A stretch of DNA of 43,858 nucleotides, from assembly GCF_010548305.1 (NCBI RefSeq), contig NZ_JAAGLV010000031.1:1-43858 (forward strand), read 5' to 3'. Positions within the stretch are counted from its first letter, which is position 1. Each line of letters starts with the position of its first letter. Positions 9,200 through 17,334 of this stretch are shown here, piece after piece. The notes under the pieces are model-generated. The model searched no databases. It was not told the DNA's origin and was given only the letters and a program-made list of their open reading frames with translations. The translations under genes and the position numbers were made by a program. This DNA is from Streptomyces sp. SID13031. Lineage in GTDB: Bacteria > Actinomycetota > Actinomycetes > Propionibacteriales > Kribbellaceae.

Positions 9200-9440
9200 G
9201 ATCGCTGGAAACCGCCCGGCCTGCGCCGGGTCCACGCCAGGAAGTTCCGCGGAGCGATCTTGCCACGCACACCAAGCACCGGGCAGATCGAAGCGACGCC
9301 GAACCGATCCTTCTGCCCGGCATCGAACCGGCAAATCAGCGAGATCGCGGGGCGCTCGCGCTCGCGGGGGAACTCGTCGCCGCCTCGAAGGTCTCGATGG
9401 TGCGTTCCAGATCGGCCCCTACGCTTCAACTCCCGGTTGT
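9200..9440 (-). pseudogene. IS3-family remnant (orfA end, orfB start)
   Basis: One minus-strand frame gives CRFDAGQKDRFGVASICPVL followed by GVRGKIAPRNFLAWTRRRP, which matches the start of IS3 OrfB (pattern FIDxHKDRFGVEPICRVL, then HGVKIAPRTYYAW). Just upstream, in another frame, TIETFEAATSSPASA recalls the end of OrfA (ERTIETLKAATSFFA). The catalytic DDE part is gone and sequence similarity stops near 9200. It differs from both IS3 copies at the window ends. Confidence 0.55.
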
Positions 9441-9912
9441 CCCCACCACCTTCGGGACTCCCGGAGCCTCACCGGCATCGACTGCGGCCTGGCGAACCCA
9501 CCGGCGCGATGGTCTGGCGTCATTCCCGAACAGCACGCGACCCATGGAGATTCCTCACAATCACCGGCGTAATCGCGCGGTGCTCGGTCAACAGCCGGGA
9601 CCGTTGAGGCCGAGATCAACGGACGCGCCCTGTCAACTAGATCCAGACCAGCGGCATGTCGCTCCGTGTCACGCCGACCGCCATTGGGGGTGTGATCGCG
9701 AGCAGATGGCGCCACGCGCCCGGCCGCTGATATCGGTCGGGCCACAGCCCTTCGCCAACCGCCAACCGCCAACATCTTGCACGCATCGAGCGATGGCCAT
9801 GAGGCAAGGTGCTTTCATCAGTGCCGGACGCGTGACCTTCGTCGCTTGATCAATCCCCGGGTTAGCCGTAGTTTCGTCCATCCAGGAGCTGTCTCGTCGA
9901 GGTGGGGCGGGG
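9441..9912. other. Intergenic stretch, nothing recognised
   Basis: I see no convincing gene here on either strand. The open frames have atypical composition and no family motif. It presumably holds the promoter of the regulator that starts at 9913, but I cannot point to clear -35/-10 boxes. Confidence 0.4.
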
Positions 9913-11838
9913 GTGGCCTTCGTGCGCTCAGCGGGCGGAGGGTGGACGATCGGTGAGTGGATCGCCTCGCGGCACGGCATCGGATTTGTCGGACGAACAG
10001 AGGAATTGTCCCTGTTCGATCGGGCGCTGCAGGGTGAGTCAGGACCAATCGTGATCTATGCGCACGGTCCCGGTGGCAGCGGGAAGACCGCTTTGCTGCG
10101 CGCGATGCGTCGCCGGGCCGGCGAGGCCGGGCGCCGTTCTTGTTGGCTGTCCGATCCGACGGCCGGCACGACCTTCGCGTGGTCGTCGGACGGACTCGTG
10201 GTCTTCGTCGACAAGCTCGACCGATTCGAGTCCACCGGGTCGCTGCGCGACATCTTGTGCACCTTTCCCGCGAACGCCGTGGTGGTCGTCGCGTCCAGGC
10301 ATCCGCCCGGCGTGGAATGGCGTCGGGACGGCTGGGAGCATGTGCTGACCGAGGTCAAGCTCGCACCTTTGTCGCAGGACTACTCCCTGACCTTGCTCCG
10401 GCGGCTCGGCGTACCGGCCGCGGCCGCTGACGCCATCCAGCGCTGGGCAGCAGGACTTCCGTTGACGTTGGTGCTGGCAGCAACCATGAGCGTTGCGCGG
10501 GGAGCTGTGGCTCGTGAAAGCGAGATAGCGACCAAGGTCGCCGCTGTCGTCACCGATGGCGAACAAGACCTGAGGTTTCAAGACGCATTGCATGTCTGTG
10601 TCATCGCTCGGACCACCACCGCGGAACTGCTGAGTAGTGTCTTGGGCACCGACTCGGATTCAGCGTTCGACTGGCTTGCGGGGCGCTCGTACATCGAGAG
10701 TAACGACGACCTGCTGACCGTGCACGAGCTGGTCCGGCCATCGCTGTGCACAGCGATGGCCACCGCGGCCCCGGAGCGGGACCAGCAGTTGCGGCGACGC
10801 CTCTGCGATCACTACTACCGGGATGCGGTCGCGGGCAGCAGAACGGCTTTGGCAGACCTCGCGCACCTGGTGAGCAGCCCAAGGGTCCAGTGGGGATATC
10901 GACTCAGCGCCAATGCTTGCTATTCGGCGACCTCGGTACGGGAAGGCGATGCGGCCATCGTCGGTGCGAGGCTAAGCGGCCACGGCTTCCGGGATTGGTG
11001 GGGACTGAGCCGCGGGTACTACCACTATTCCGGGGCCAACGTGGTGGTGGCGCGGGGTGGTGACGGCGCTCCGGCCGGCCACGCTATCGGCTTCGTCCCG
11101 GCGACGGCGCCGCGTGAGTTGCTGGCCGGTGATCCGATCGGCGCCGGCTGTGCGGCCTATGCCCAGCAGATCGGCGCGGCGTCGACGACTCTGGTATGGC
11201 GAGACACCATCATCCTGCCCGGCGGCACGCAGGGCGCTGCTGATGCCGGGCTGTACAGCCTGCTGAACTTCTCGTTGGTACAACGGGCCGAGATTCCACG
11301 GCTTCGCCATGCCCTCATTCTCGCGTTCGACCGCAGTGAGCGAGTGCGGGAATTCTGCCAGGAGATCGGCGGCCGCGCCGTACCCGGCCTGCGCTGGGTC
11401 GTGGACGGGCGGACGCTCGGCTGCTATCACATCGATCTGGGCATCGGCGGACTTCTGTCAGCGCAACGAGACGTGGTGTATCGGGAGCTGCATGTGCCGC
11501 CACCGAGCCTGACAACGACCGCAGCCGACGTCCGGCGCGCGCTGGATGCCTTCGGTAGTGACGACGCGCTGAGCAGCAGCCCGCTTGCCATCGGACCGGC
11601 AGGCCCCGGCCGGGCGGAGTCGGTGCGTGCCCAGCTGCGCGCCGCCGCCGAAGCGGCTCTTGCCGGATCCCCGCACGCCACCCAATTGACGACGATCGTC
11701 GATCGACGCTTCCTGCTCGGTCGCGACGCACATGACACGATCGCCAGATCACTGGTGGTGAGCCGGGCAACCTACTTCCGCAGGCTCACCGAGGCCGTCG
11801 ACCGGATCGCCGCTCATCTCCTGGCTCAAGACGGCTGA
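9913..11838 (+). CDS. P-loop (STAND-like) ATPase regulator
   Basis: A 641-residue protein, GTG start at 9913 (a GTG at 9922 is also in frame). Residues about 25-330 form an AAA/STAND-type NTPase: GFVGRTEEL entry motif, Walker A GPGGSGKT at 52-59, Walker B-like VVFVDKLDRF, a sensor-like VVVASRHPPG, and a winged-helix-like end (LTVHELVRPSL). Residues about 345-535 form a separate domain with WWGLSRGYYHYSG and HAIGFVPATAP, which I cannot assign with confidence; a GNAT-like fold is possible. The last about 100 residues hold a helical segment, DTIARSLVVSRATYFRRLTE, that looks like a DNA-binding helix-turn-helix. It precedes the exported lipid-enzyme genes by 150 bases on the same strand, so it is most likely their regulator. 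The role is inferred from position and architecture. Confidence 0.8.
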   Translation: MAFVRSAGGGWTIGEWIASRHGIGFVGRTEELSLFDRALQGESGPIVIYAHGPGGSGKTALLRAMRRRAGEAGRRSCWLSDPTAGTTFAWSSDGLVVFVDKLDRFESTGSLRDILCTFPANAVVVVASRHPPGVEWRRDGWEHVLTEVKLAPLSQDYSLTLLRRLGVPAAAADAIQRWAAGLPLTLVLAATMSVARGAVARESEIATKVAAVVTDGEQDLRFQDALHVCVIARTTTAELLSSVLGTDSDSAFDWLAGRSYIESNDDLLTVHELVRPSLCTAMATAAPERDQQLRRRLCDHYYRDAVAGSRTALADLAHLVSSPRVQWGYRLSANACYSATSVREGDAAIVGARLSGHGFRDWWGLSRGYYHYSGANVVVARGGDGAPAGHAIGFVPATAPRELLAGDPIGAGCAAYAQQIGAASTTLVWRDTIILPGGTQGAADAGLYSLLNFSLVQRAEIPRLRHALILAFDRSERVREFCQEIGGRAVPGLRWVVDGRTLGCYHIDLGIGGLLSAQRDVVYRELHVPPPSLTTTAADVRRALDAFGSDDALSSSPLAIGPAGPGRAESVRAQLRAAAEAALAGSPHATQLTTIVDRRFLLGRDAHDTIARSLVVSRATYFRRLTEAVDRIAAHLLAQDG

Positions 11839-11988
11839 GACCTGCTGAGACGAGGTTGAACCCGCCGGCGCCTTGTTCGACGGTCTCACCTCACCGACCA
11901 TCGGAACCCACCGACGCGACATCCGATGACGCGAGGTTCTCGACCCCCAATCCGCCCCGCTCTGCTGTGCTCTGCACATGGAGGCGTC

Positions 11989-12552
11989 ATGCCCTGGAAG
12001 ACAATCACCACCGCGCTGCTCGGCATCCTCACCGCGACCCTTTCTCCGATGGCCGCGAACGCGGAAACAACCGCCGTTTCCTACCACGATCCGTCCTTCG
12101 GCTCGTCGTGCCGATGGCATCGGTTCGGTGAGGGCGAGAAGCCCCCGTGGTACCTCTACGCAGAGAATCCGCTGTGCGTGGAGTACAGCAAGCGGGACAT
12201 CACCATCGACAACGGCGGGGCTCTCGCCTTTCTGCTGGCAGAGCCGTCCCGGTTCGCTCTGGCACTGCCGTCCTGCCGGTACTGGCAACTCGATCACTGG
12301 AGTGTTCAGAACCATCCGGGCGACGTTGCGTATGTCAGCTGGAACGGAAGCTACTGGTTCGACAAGGACACCGGTGGGGCTGGAATCCTGCTCAAGGACT
12401 TCCGGATCAACGGCATGACCGTCGGCGTCGGTGACGTCGTTGAAGCACTACGGCCGACATTCCCTGCTCTGGCTGAAGTCCTGGCGCGTTACGGCAACGA
12501 AGCCGGCCAGACCGGACTCAGCATCGACATACCGACTGCCTGGTGGTGCTAG
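11989..12552 (+). CDS. Secreted protein of unknown function
   Basis: A 187-residue protein. The ATG at 11989 has a good ribosome-binding site (ggagg, 11980-11984) and starts a Sec signal peptide, MPWKTITTALLGILTATLSP, with likely cleavage after ANA. The mature part is rich in Trp and Tyr and has four Cys (SSCRW, PLCVEY, PSCRYW and the C-terminal WWC), which could form two disulfides. I do not recognise the family. It is the first gene of the tight set: its stop codon is directly followed by the GTG of the next gene. An extracellular partner or binding protein for the enzymes encoded downstream is plausible but unproven. Confidence 0.8.
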   Translation: MPWKTITTALLGILTATLSPMAANAETTAVSYHDPSFGSSCRWHRFGEGEKPPWYLYAENPLCVEYSKRDITIDNGGALAFLLAEPSRFALALPSCRYWQLDHWSVQNHPGDVAYVSWNGSYWFDKDTGGAGILLKDFRINGMTVGVGDVVEALRPTFPALAEVLARYGNEAGQTGLSIDIPTAWWC

Positions 12553-13197
12553 GTGGACCGGCGAGCGGTCATCCGTGGTCTGTTGATCGCGATGACCTTG
12601 CCGTCTGTCACTCTGCCGACGACAGCGTCGGCCACCGGTGACAGCGTCACTGTTTCGGCCACCACCTCGACGCTGGAGGCCTTTGCGGACACCGTCGTCC
12701 CGGGCGCGAAGCGGTATTCAGGCGATGCCGCCGTGGCCGGTGTGGCCGGCCCGCCCGGCGGGGCCGACATCGGATTCCTCGATCTGCTCCGACACCCACT
12801 AGTTGCCCTGGGCCCGCTTCTCCCCGAGATGGCGGCCGGACTCAATGTCGCGGCCACGGCGTACGCGGTGGCCCACCTGATCCCGCTCCCGTGGGGCCTA
12901 CCACCGTTCGTCGGATTGGCCTTCCCACATCGAACCGCTGTCTTGACGGACCTGTTCCAGCGCGATCGACCTGACCGGCTCATCTGGATTTTGCTGGCAT
13001 TGCTGGTGTCTGCCGCATTCGATTCTGCCCCGCACCGACACACCGTCGAGGCTTTATCGAACGGCCATCCGGGGCTGAAATTCCTGGGCTTCCCAGCGGT
13101 AGGGCCGGATGGCCGATGGCGGTGCGCCGAGTTCTCCTACGGCCGCCAACTCGCGAACCCCCACCCTGCCACCACGGCGAAAGGGAGTCCGTCGTGA
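12553..13197 (+). CDS. DUF5987-like Tat-exported oxidoreductase subunit
   Basis: A 214-residue protein starting at the GTG right after the previous stop. The N-terminus, VDRRAVIRGLLIAMTLP, is a twin-arginine type signal. The body, with TLEAFADTVVPGAKRYSGDA, DRPDRLIWILLALLVSAAF and NGHPGLKFLGFP, resembles the small proteins (DUF5987-like) that sit before GMC oxidoreductases in actinomycetes and is reminiscent of the small Tat-carrying subunit of gluconate 2-dehydrogenase. Its stop overlaps the GTG of the GMC gene by four bases (GTGA), indicating translational coupling and a likely complex. The next protein has no signal peptide, so this subunit may carry it through the Tat pore. The family name is from memory; the Tat motif and coupling are visible. 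Confidence 0.75.
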   Translation: MDRRAVIRGLLIAMTLPSVTLPTTASATGDSVTVSATTSTLEAFADTVVPGAKRYSGDAAVAGVAGPPGGADIGFLDLLRHPLVALGPLLPEMAAGLNVAATAYAVAHLIPLPWGLPPFVGLAFPHRTAVLTDLFQRDRPDRLIWILLALLVSAAFDSAPHRHTVEALSNGHPGLKFLGFPAVGPDGRWRCAEFSYGRQLANPHPATTAKGSPS

Positions 13198-14762
13198 CCG
13201 TAGAGACAACAGACGTCGTGGTGATCGGCAGCGGCTTCGGCGGCGCGATCCCCGCCTTCCACTGCGCAGCCGCAGGCGCTCGAGTCGTCGTTCTCGAGCG
13301 CGGTCCGAGGCTCGCCGCCAATGACCTCGCTCAGGACATGGCGCTCGGCTCCTACACGAGAAGCATCGACGCGATCATCGGGGACGGTATGACGGTGATC
13401 GCCGGCAACTGCGTCGGCGGCTCCAGCGTGGTCTACTTCGCGGCCTCTCTGCGCACACCGGGCTTCGTCTTCGACCGGCGGGGCAGGTCAGGGCAACGGA
13501 TCTGGCCGAGCTCGCTGAGCCGCGCGAGTCTCGACCCCTGGTACGACAGGATCGAGTCCGCCCTGCCGGTTGCTCAACAGGACTGGTCCCAGGTCTCGTA
13601 CGCCGGCGGCGTGTTCGCCGCGGCCTGCAAACACGCGGGCCGGACCTGCAACCCGGTACCGGTGGCAGTCGATCTCGAGCGATGCACCAACTGCAACTGG
13701 ATGCTGTCTGGCTGCGTCTTCGACGCGAAACGCTCGATGCTGCACAACTATCTGCCGGCTGCGGAGTCCGAGGGGGCCGAGATCCGGCCGCTGCACGAGG
13801 TACAACTGATCACACCCGCTCTCACGCCGGGCTACAGATACCGGACCACTTCTCTGTGTTACGCCGACGGTGCAGTCCCCTCAACGGAATGCATCGAGAG
13901 CAAGGTCGTGGTCCTCTCCGCTGGCACGGTCGGAACGCCGATCATTCTCCAGCGATCCGCCTTACTACTCGGCGGCGTCCCCGCAGCGGTCGGTCGCAAC
14001 CTCTCTGGAAACGGCGATCGGGTCAGCGTCGCGGTAACGAACGACGACCGCGTCCGCGACGTCCTCGGCCTCTCGCGTGCTCCCGGCGTGGGCTACCAGG
14101 CCCTCCCGATCGGGAAAGCGATCACCGCCATGACGTTCGATCACCTGGACGGTGGTCTGGCGGAGTTCGAACGCTTCTCCCTGCAGCAGATCTACTTCCC
14201 AGCGATGACGAACATACTGGCGGCTGCCCCCGGCTGGTGGGGAACGGGCAAGAAGGAGATGCGCAGGCGCTGGCGCTCGTGGCTGACGATGCTGGCCATG
14301 ACCGAGGACGAGAACGAGGGCACCTTCGGCGCTCCGCCACCGGTCGGCAGCTTCACCAGACTCGCCCCCGCCCTTGCCAGCGGAACGATGCGCTACCGGC
14401 CGACAGCGAACACCAGACGTGGCTGGGCCGTCGCCGATGCGGAACTCAAAAGCATTCTGGAACGTGATGGCTTGTCGACCGTCACCCCGTGGCACGAGGA
14501 GCCGGCCGGAGTTGTCACCGCTCATCCGCTGGGCTCGTGCCGGATCGGCGACGACCCATCGACCTCGGCTCTGAACGACCACCACGAGTTGCGCGGCCAC
14601 CAGGGGCTGTTCGTCACCGACGGTGCTGCAGTACCGACCGCGCTCTGCGTCAATCCCTCGCTCACCATTGCCGCGCTCGCTGAACGAGCCTCCACCTTCG
14701 TTCAGCAACGTCTGGCCGCCTCCGGAGTCGATCTCCGTCCAGTCGGCACCCGCCTCACCTAG
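13194..14762 (+). CDS. GMC-family FAD oxidoreductase (cholesterol oxidase-like)
   Basis: A 522-residue flavoenzyme oxidising an alcohol or sterol-type substrate. The GTG at 13194 overlaps the upstream stop; the open frame extends further 5' only as out-of-frame read-through of the previous gene. Visible: Rossmann motif VVVIGSGFGGAIPAFHCAAA near residue 8, VVLERGP, GGSSVVYFA, a CTNCNWMLSGCVFDAKRS cluster, LSAGTVGTPIILQRS, and the C-terminal GMC block HPLGSCRIGDD ... LFVTDGAAVP ... NPSLTIAALAER, where the His of HPLGSC and the Asn of NPS are the usual catalytic pair. No signal peptide, so export probably depends on the upstream Tat subunit. The substrate cannot be read from sequence; cholesterol or another membrane sterol would fit the neighbouring sphingomyelinase. 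Confidence 0.88.
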   Translation: MTVETTDVVVIGSGFGGAIPAFHCAAAGARVVVLERGPRLAANDLAQDMALGSYTRSIDAIIGDGMTVIAGNCVGGSSVVYFAASLRTPGFVFDRRGRSGQRIWPSSLSRASLDPWYDRIESALPVAQQDWSQVSYAGGVFAAACKHAGRTCNPVPVAVDLERCTNCNWMLSGCVFDAKRSMLHNYLPAAESEGAEIRPLHEVQLITPALTPGYRYRTTSLCYADGAVPSTECIESKVVVLSAGTVGTPIILQRSALLLGGVPAAVGRNLSGNGDRVSVAVTNDDRVRDVLGLSRAPGVGYQALPIGKAITAMTFDHLDGGLAEFERFSLQQIYFPAMTNILAAAPGWWGTGKKEMRRRWRSWLTMLAMTEDENEGTFGAPPPVGSFTRLAPALASGTMRYRPTANTRRGWAVADAELKSILERDGLSTVTPWHEEPAGVVTAHPLGSCRIGDDPSTSALNDHHELRGHQGLFVTDGAAVPTALCVNPSLTIAALAERASTFVQQRLAASGVDLRPVGTRLT

Positions 14763-14773
14763 GAGTGGTCGAC

Positions 14774-16366
14774 ATGCCCCTTCCCCGACGTACGTTCCTC
14801 GGCGCGGCCGCCGCAGTCATCGGCGCGACCGTAGTACCCGCCGACTTCGCAAGTGGCCAGCCAGTCGGCCCGTTCTTCGCCCACGGAATCGCATCAGGCG
14901 ATCCCCTCCCGGACGGGATCCTGCTCTGGACTCGAGTGACGCCGACCGCCGACTCGATGCCCGGCTCCGCAAACGGCCCGATCGTAGTCGTGCGATGGCA
15001 GATGGCTACCGACGCCACGTTCGGCACAATCGCAGCGGCAGGGGCCGTGACCACAGGTCCGAACCGCGATCACACCGTCAAGATCGACGTGAGCGGTCTC
15101 CAGCCCGCGACCGACTACTGGTACCGGTTCCTACTCAGTGACGATGCGGTATCGCCAACAGGCCGAACTAGAACTGCCCCCGCACGTTCCGCGCAGCTCG
15201 ACCACCTACGGCTCGGCGTTGTCTCATGCAGCAACTGGGAGGCCGGCTATTTCAGCTCGTACCGACACCTGGCGCAGCGTGGAGACATCGACCTGATCGT
15301 GCATCTCGGTGACTACCTCTACGAGTACCGCTCCGGCGAGTTCGCCAACCGCGGCCGGCCGGTACGACCCTGCCAACCCGCCAACGAGCTCCTGACGCTG
15401 GCCGACTACCGGATCCGGCATGCGCAGTACAAGACAGATCCAGATGCTCAGGCCTTGCACGCCGCCCTGCCATGGGTCGTCGTCTGGGATGATCACGAGG
15501 TCAGCAACGATGCCTGGTCTGGCGGCGCCCAGAATCACGACCCCGCCACCGAGGGGCCTTGGGCGGCACGCGCGGCGGCAGCGCACCAGGCCTACACCGA
15601 ATGGATGCCGGTCCGCTTCGGCGCAAACGGACAGATCTACCGACGACTCCAGTTCGGCAACCTGGCCGAGCTGTCCATGCTGGATCTCCGCACCTACCGA
15701 TCTAAGCAGGCGGCCGGAACCGCCGTCGACGACCCCGACCGCACCATTACCGGCGACGGACAGATGAGCTGGCTGAAGCAAGGGCTGGCTGCCTCGACGA
15801 CGCGGTGGCGACTGATCGGCAATCCGGTGATGATCTCCCGGCTGGATTTCGGTGCCCTTCCAGCCTGGCTCCTCGGACCGCTCGCCAAGCTACTCGGCAT
15901 CCCCAGCAACGGTCTGGTCCTCAGCCCTGACCAATGGGACGGCTACAACGCCGACCGCAACGAACTGGTCGACTTCATGCAGAGCAACAGCATCGGCAAC
16001 GTCGTCTTCCTGACCGGCGACATCCACACATCTTGGGCGAACGAGCTGACCACCAAGAGCACCGTGCTATCCCCCACCGCCGTCGAATTCGTGGTGCCAT
16101 CGGTAACCAGTGACAACCTCGACGACTTCCTCGACGTTGCCCCAGGCACCATTTCGCCGTATGCCGCCGACCTTCTCCGAGCCTCGAACTGGCACGTGAA
16201 ATGGGCCGAACTGGACCGCCACGGGTTCGCCGTCTTCGACATCCGCCCGCAGCGATGCCAAATGGACTGGTACTTCGTCTCCGACCGCAAGGACCGCAAT
16301 GCAACCACACGCAGGGCCGCCAGCTGGCAGGTCAGCAACGGCTCCTCCCGACTGCGAAAGGTCTGA
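14774..16366 (+). CDS. phoD: PhoD-like alkaline phosphatase/phosphodiesterase
   Basis: A 530-residue PhoD-type metallo-phosphoesterase (Ca/Fe-dependent, acting on phosphate mono- and diesters outside the cell). The ATG at 14774 is preferred over the GTG at 14765 because AGGAG lies at 14761-14765. Twin-arginine signal LPRRTFLGAAAAVIGA. Domains: N-terminal PhoD Ig-like domain (FAHGIASGDPLPDGILLWTR ... LQPATDYWYRF), then the catalytic domain with GVVSCSNWEAGYF, HLGDYLYEY, VVWDDHEVSND, MLDLRTYRSK and FLTGDIHTSW as metal-binding blocks. It starts 11 bases after the GMC gene and ends one base before the next start, so it belongs to the same transcript. Some PhoD relatives cleave phospholipids, which fits the sphingomyelinase in the cluster. 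Confidence 0.92.
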   Translation: MPLPRRTFLGAAAAVIGATVVPADFASGQPVGPFFAHGIASGDPLPDGILLWTRVTPTADSMPGSANGPIVVVRWQMATDATFGTIAAAGAVTTGPNRDHTVKIDVSGLQPATDYWYRFLLSDDAVSPTGRTRTAPARSAQLDHLRLGVVSCSNWEAGYFSSYRHLAQRGDIDLIVHLGDYLYEYRSGEFANRGRPVRPCQPANELLTLADYRIRHAQYKTDPDAQALHAALPWVVVWDDHEVSNDAWSGGAQNHDPATEGPWAARAAAAHQAYTEWMPVRFGANGQIYRRLQFGNLAELSMLDLRTYRSKQAAGTAVDDPDRTITGDGQMSWLKQGLAASTTRWRLIGNPVMISRLDFGALPAWLLGPLAKLLGIPSNGLVLSPDQWDGYNADRNELVDFMQSNSIGNVVFLTGDIHTSWANELTTKSTVLSPTAVEFVVPSVTSDNLDDFLDVAPGTISPYAADLLRASNWHVKWAELDRHGFAVFDIRPQRCQMDWYFVSDRKDRNATTRRAASWQVSNGSSRLRKV

Positions 16367-16367
16367 G

Positions 16368-17306
16368 ATGCTTTCATCCGTAGACGACCTGATGGCTTCC
16401 AGATGGCGTGGACAGCCAGGCAGACTCGAGGTCTGGTACACGACGCTCACCGATCCCCTGACCGGGACCGGAGTCTGGTTGCACCACGAACTCGTCTCGC
16501 CGACCGACGGCAGTGCCGTCCGGGCACACGGGTGGATCGCGATCTTTCCTGCCGTCGGCCCACCTGTCCATCGACGCTTCGGACCGGCCGGCTGGTCGAC
16601 GAGCGAGTCCGCGATCTTCACGGCCGGACCCGTTGAAGTCACCGGAAGTCGACTGGCCGGCAGCGCCGATGAGGCCACCTGGGATCTGCGAATGACACAG
16701 CATGGCCCCCCTCTGTTCACTTTTCCCGCCTGGGCATGGCATCGGGGAATCTTGCCTGCCGCGCAGATCGTGCCCTGTCCGGCGGCCAGCTATTCAGGGA
16801 TCGTTCGCTATGGAGGGCAGGAGCTCACCGTTGTCGACGCGCTCGGTGCGAACGCCCGCATCTATGGCCACGGCAACGCCCAACGATGGGCCTGGCTGCA
16901 TGCCGACCTCGGCGACGGGAACCTCATCGAAGTAGTCGCCGCAGTCTCCGGAAGGCCAGGCCTGCGGCACCTGCGCCCCCTGCCGTTGGTCCGACTGCGG
17001 CTGGACGGAGAAGACTATCCGCGAGGTGACACTCTGCTCGCCGCCAGGCGTCTGCGCGCCGAGTTCAGCACACTCGACTGGCGAGTCCACGGGCGCATCG
17101 GTCACCACATGATCAACGTCGAGGTCCACCAACCCGTCGAACAAACCGTCACCGTCTCCTATCTGGACCCCGACGGAACACAGAAGATCTGCCGTAACAG
17201 CGAGCGTGCGACAGCCGACATCACCTGGACCACCGCCAACGGCAAGACCGAGCGGCGCTGGCGCATCGACTCCACTGCACACGCAGAGGTCGGCGGATTG
17301 GCCTGA
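16368..17306 (+). CDS. Lipocalin-like (AttH/CrtC-type) protein
   Basis: A 312-residue protein, ATG at 16368, one base after the phoD stop. It has no clear signal peptide. The chain is rich in beta-type segments: WYTTLTDPLTGTGVWLHHEL, AHGWIAIFP, ATWDLRMTQHGPPLFTFPAW, GILPAAQIVPCPAASYSGIV, GNAQRWAWLHADLGDGNLIE. This two-lipocalin pattern resembles CrtC/AttH-like and tocopherol-cyclase-like proteins, which bind or modify hydrophobic ligands. Given the neighbours, a lipid ligand is likely, but the reaction is unknown. The assignment rests on overall pattern, so moderate certainty only. Confidence 0.65.
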   Translation: MLSSVDDLMASRWRGQPGRLEVWYTTLTDPLTGTGVWLHHELVSPTDGSAVRAHGWIAIFPAVGPPVHRRFGPAGWSTSESAIFTAGPVEVTGSRLAGSADEATWDLRMTQHGPPLFTFPAWAWHRGILPAAQIVPCPAASYSGIVRYGGQELTVVDALGANARIYGHGNAQRWAWLHADLGDGNLIEVVAAVSGRPGLRHLRPLPLVRLRLDGEDYPRGDTLLAARRLRAEFSTLDWRVHGRIGHHMINVEVHQPVEQTVTVSYLDPDGTQKICRNSERATADITWTTANGKTERRWRIDSTAHAEVGGLA

Positions 17307-17334
17307 CGATCCATCACCCGTTGAAAGGACCACC

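Noticed and set aside
11846..11888. Hairpin TGAGAC/GTCTCA between the regulator and the secreted orphan as a terminator
   Set aside because: Stem is short and interrupted by a long loop; not strong enough to claim.
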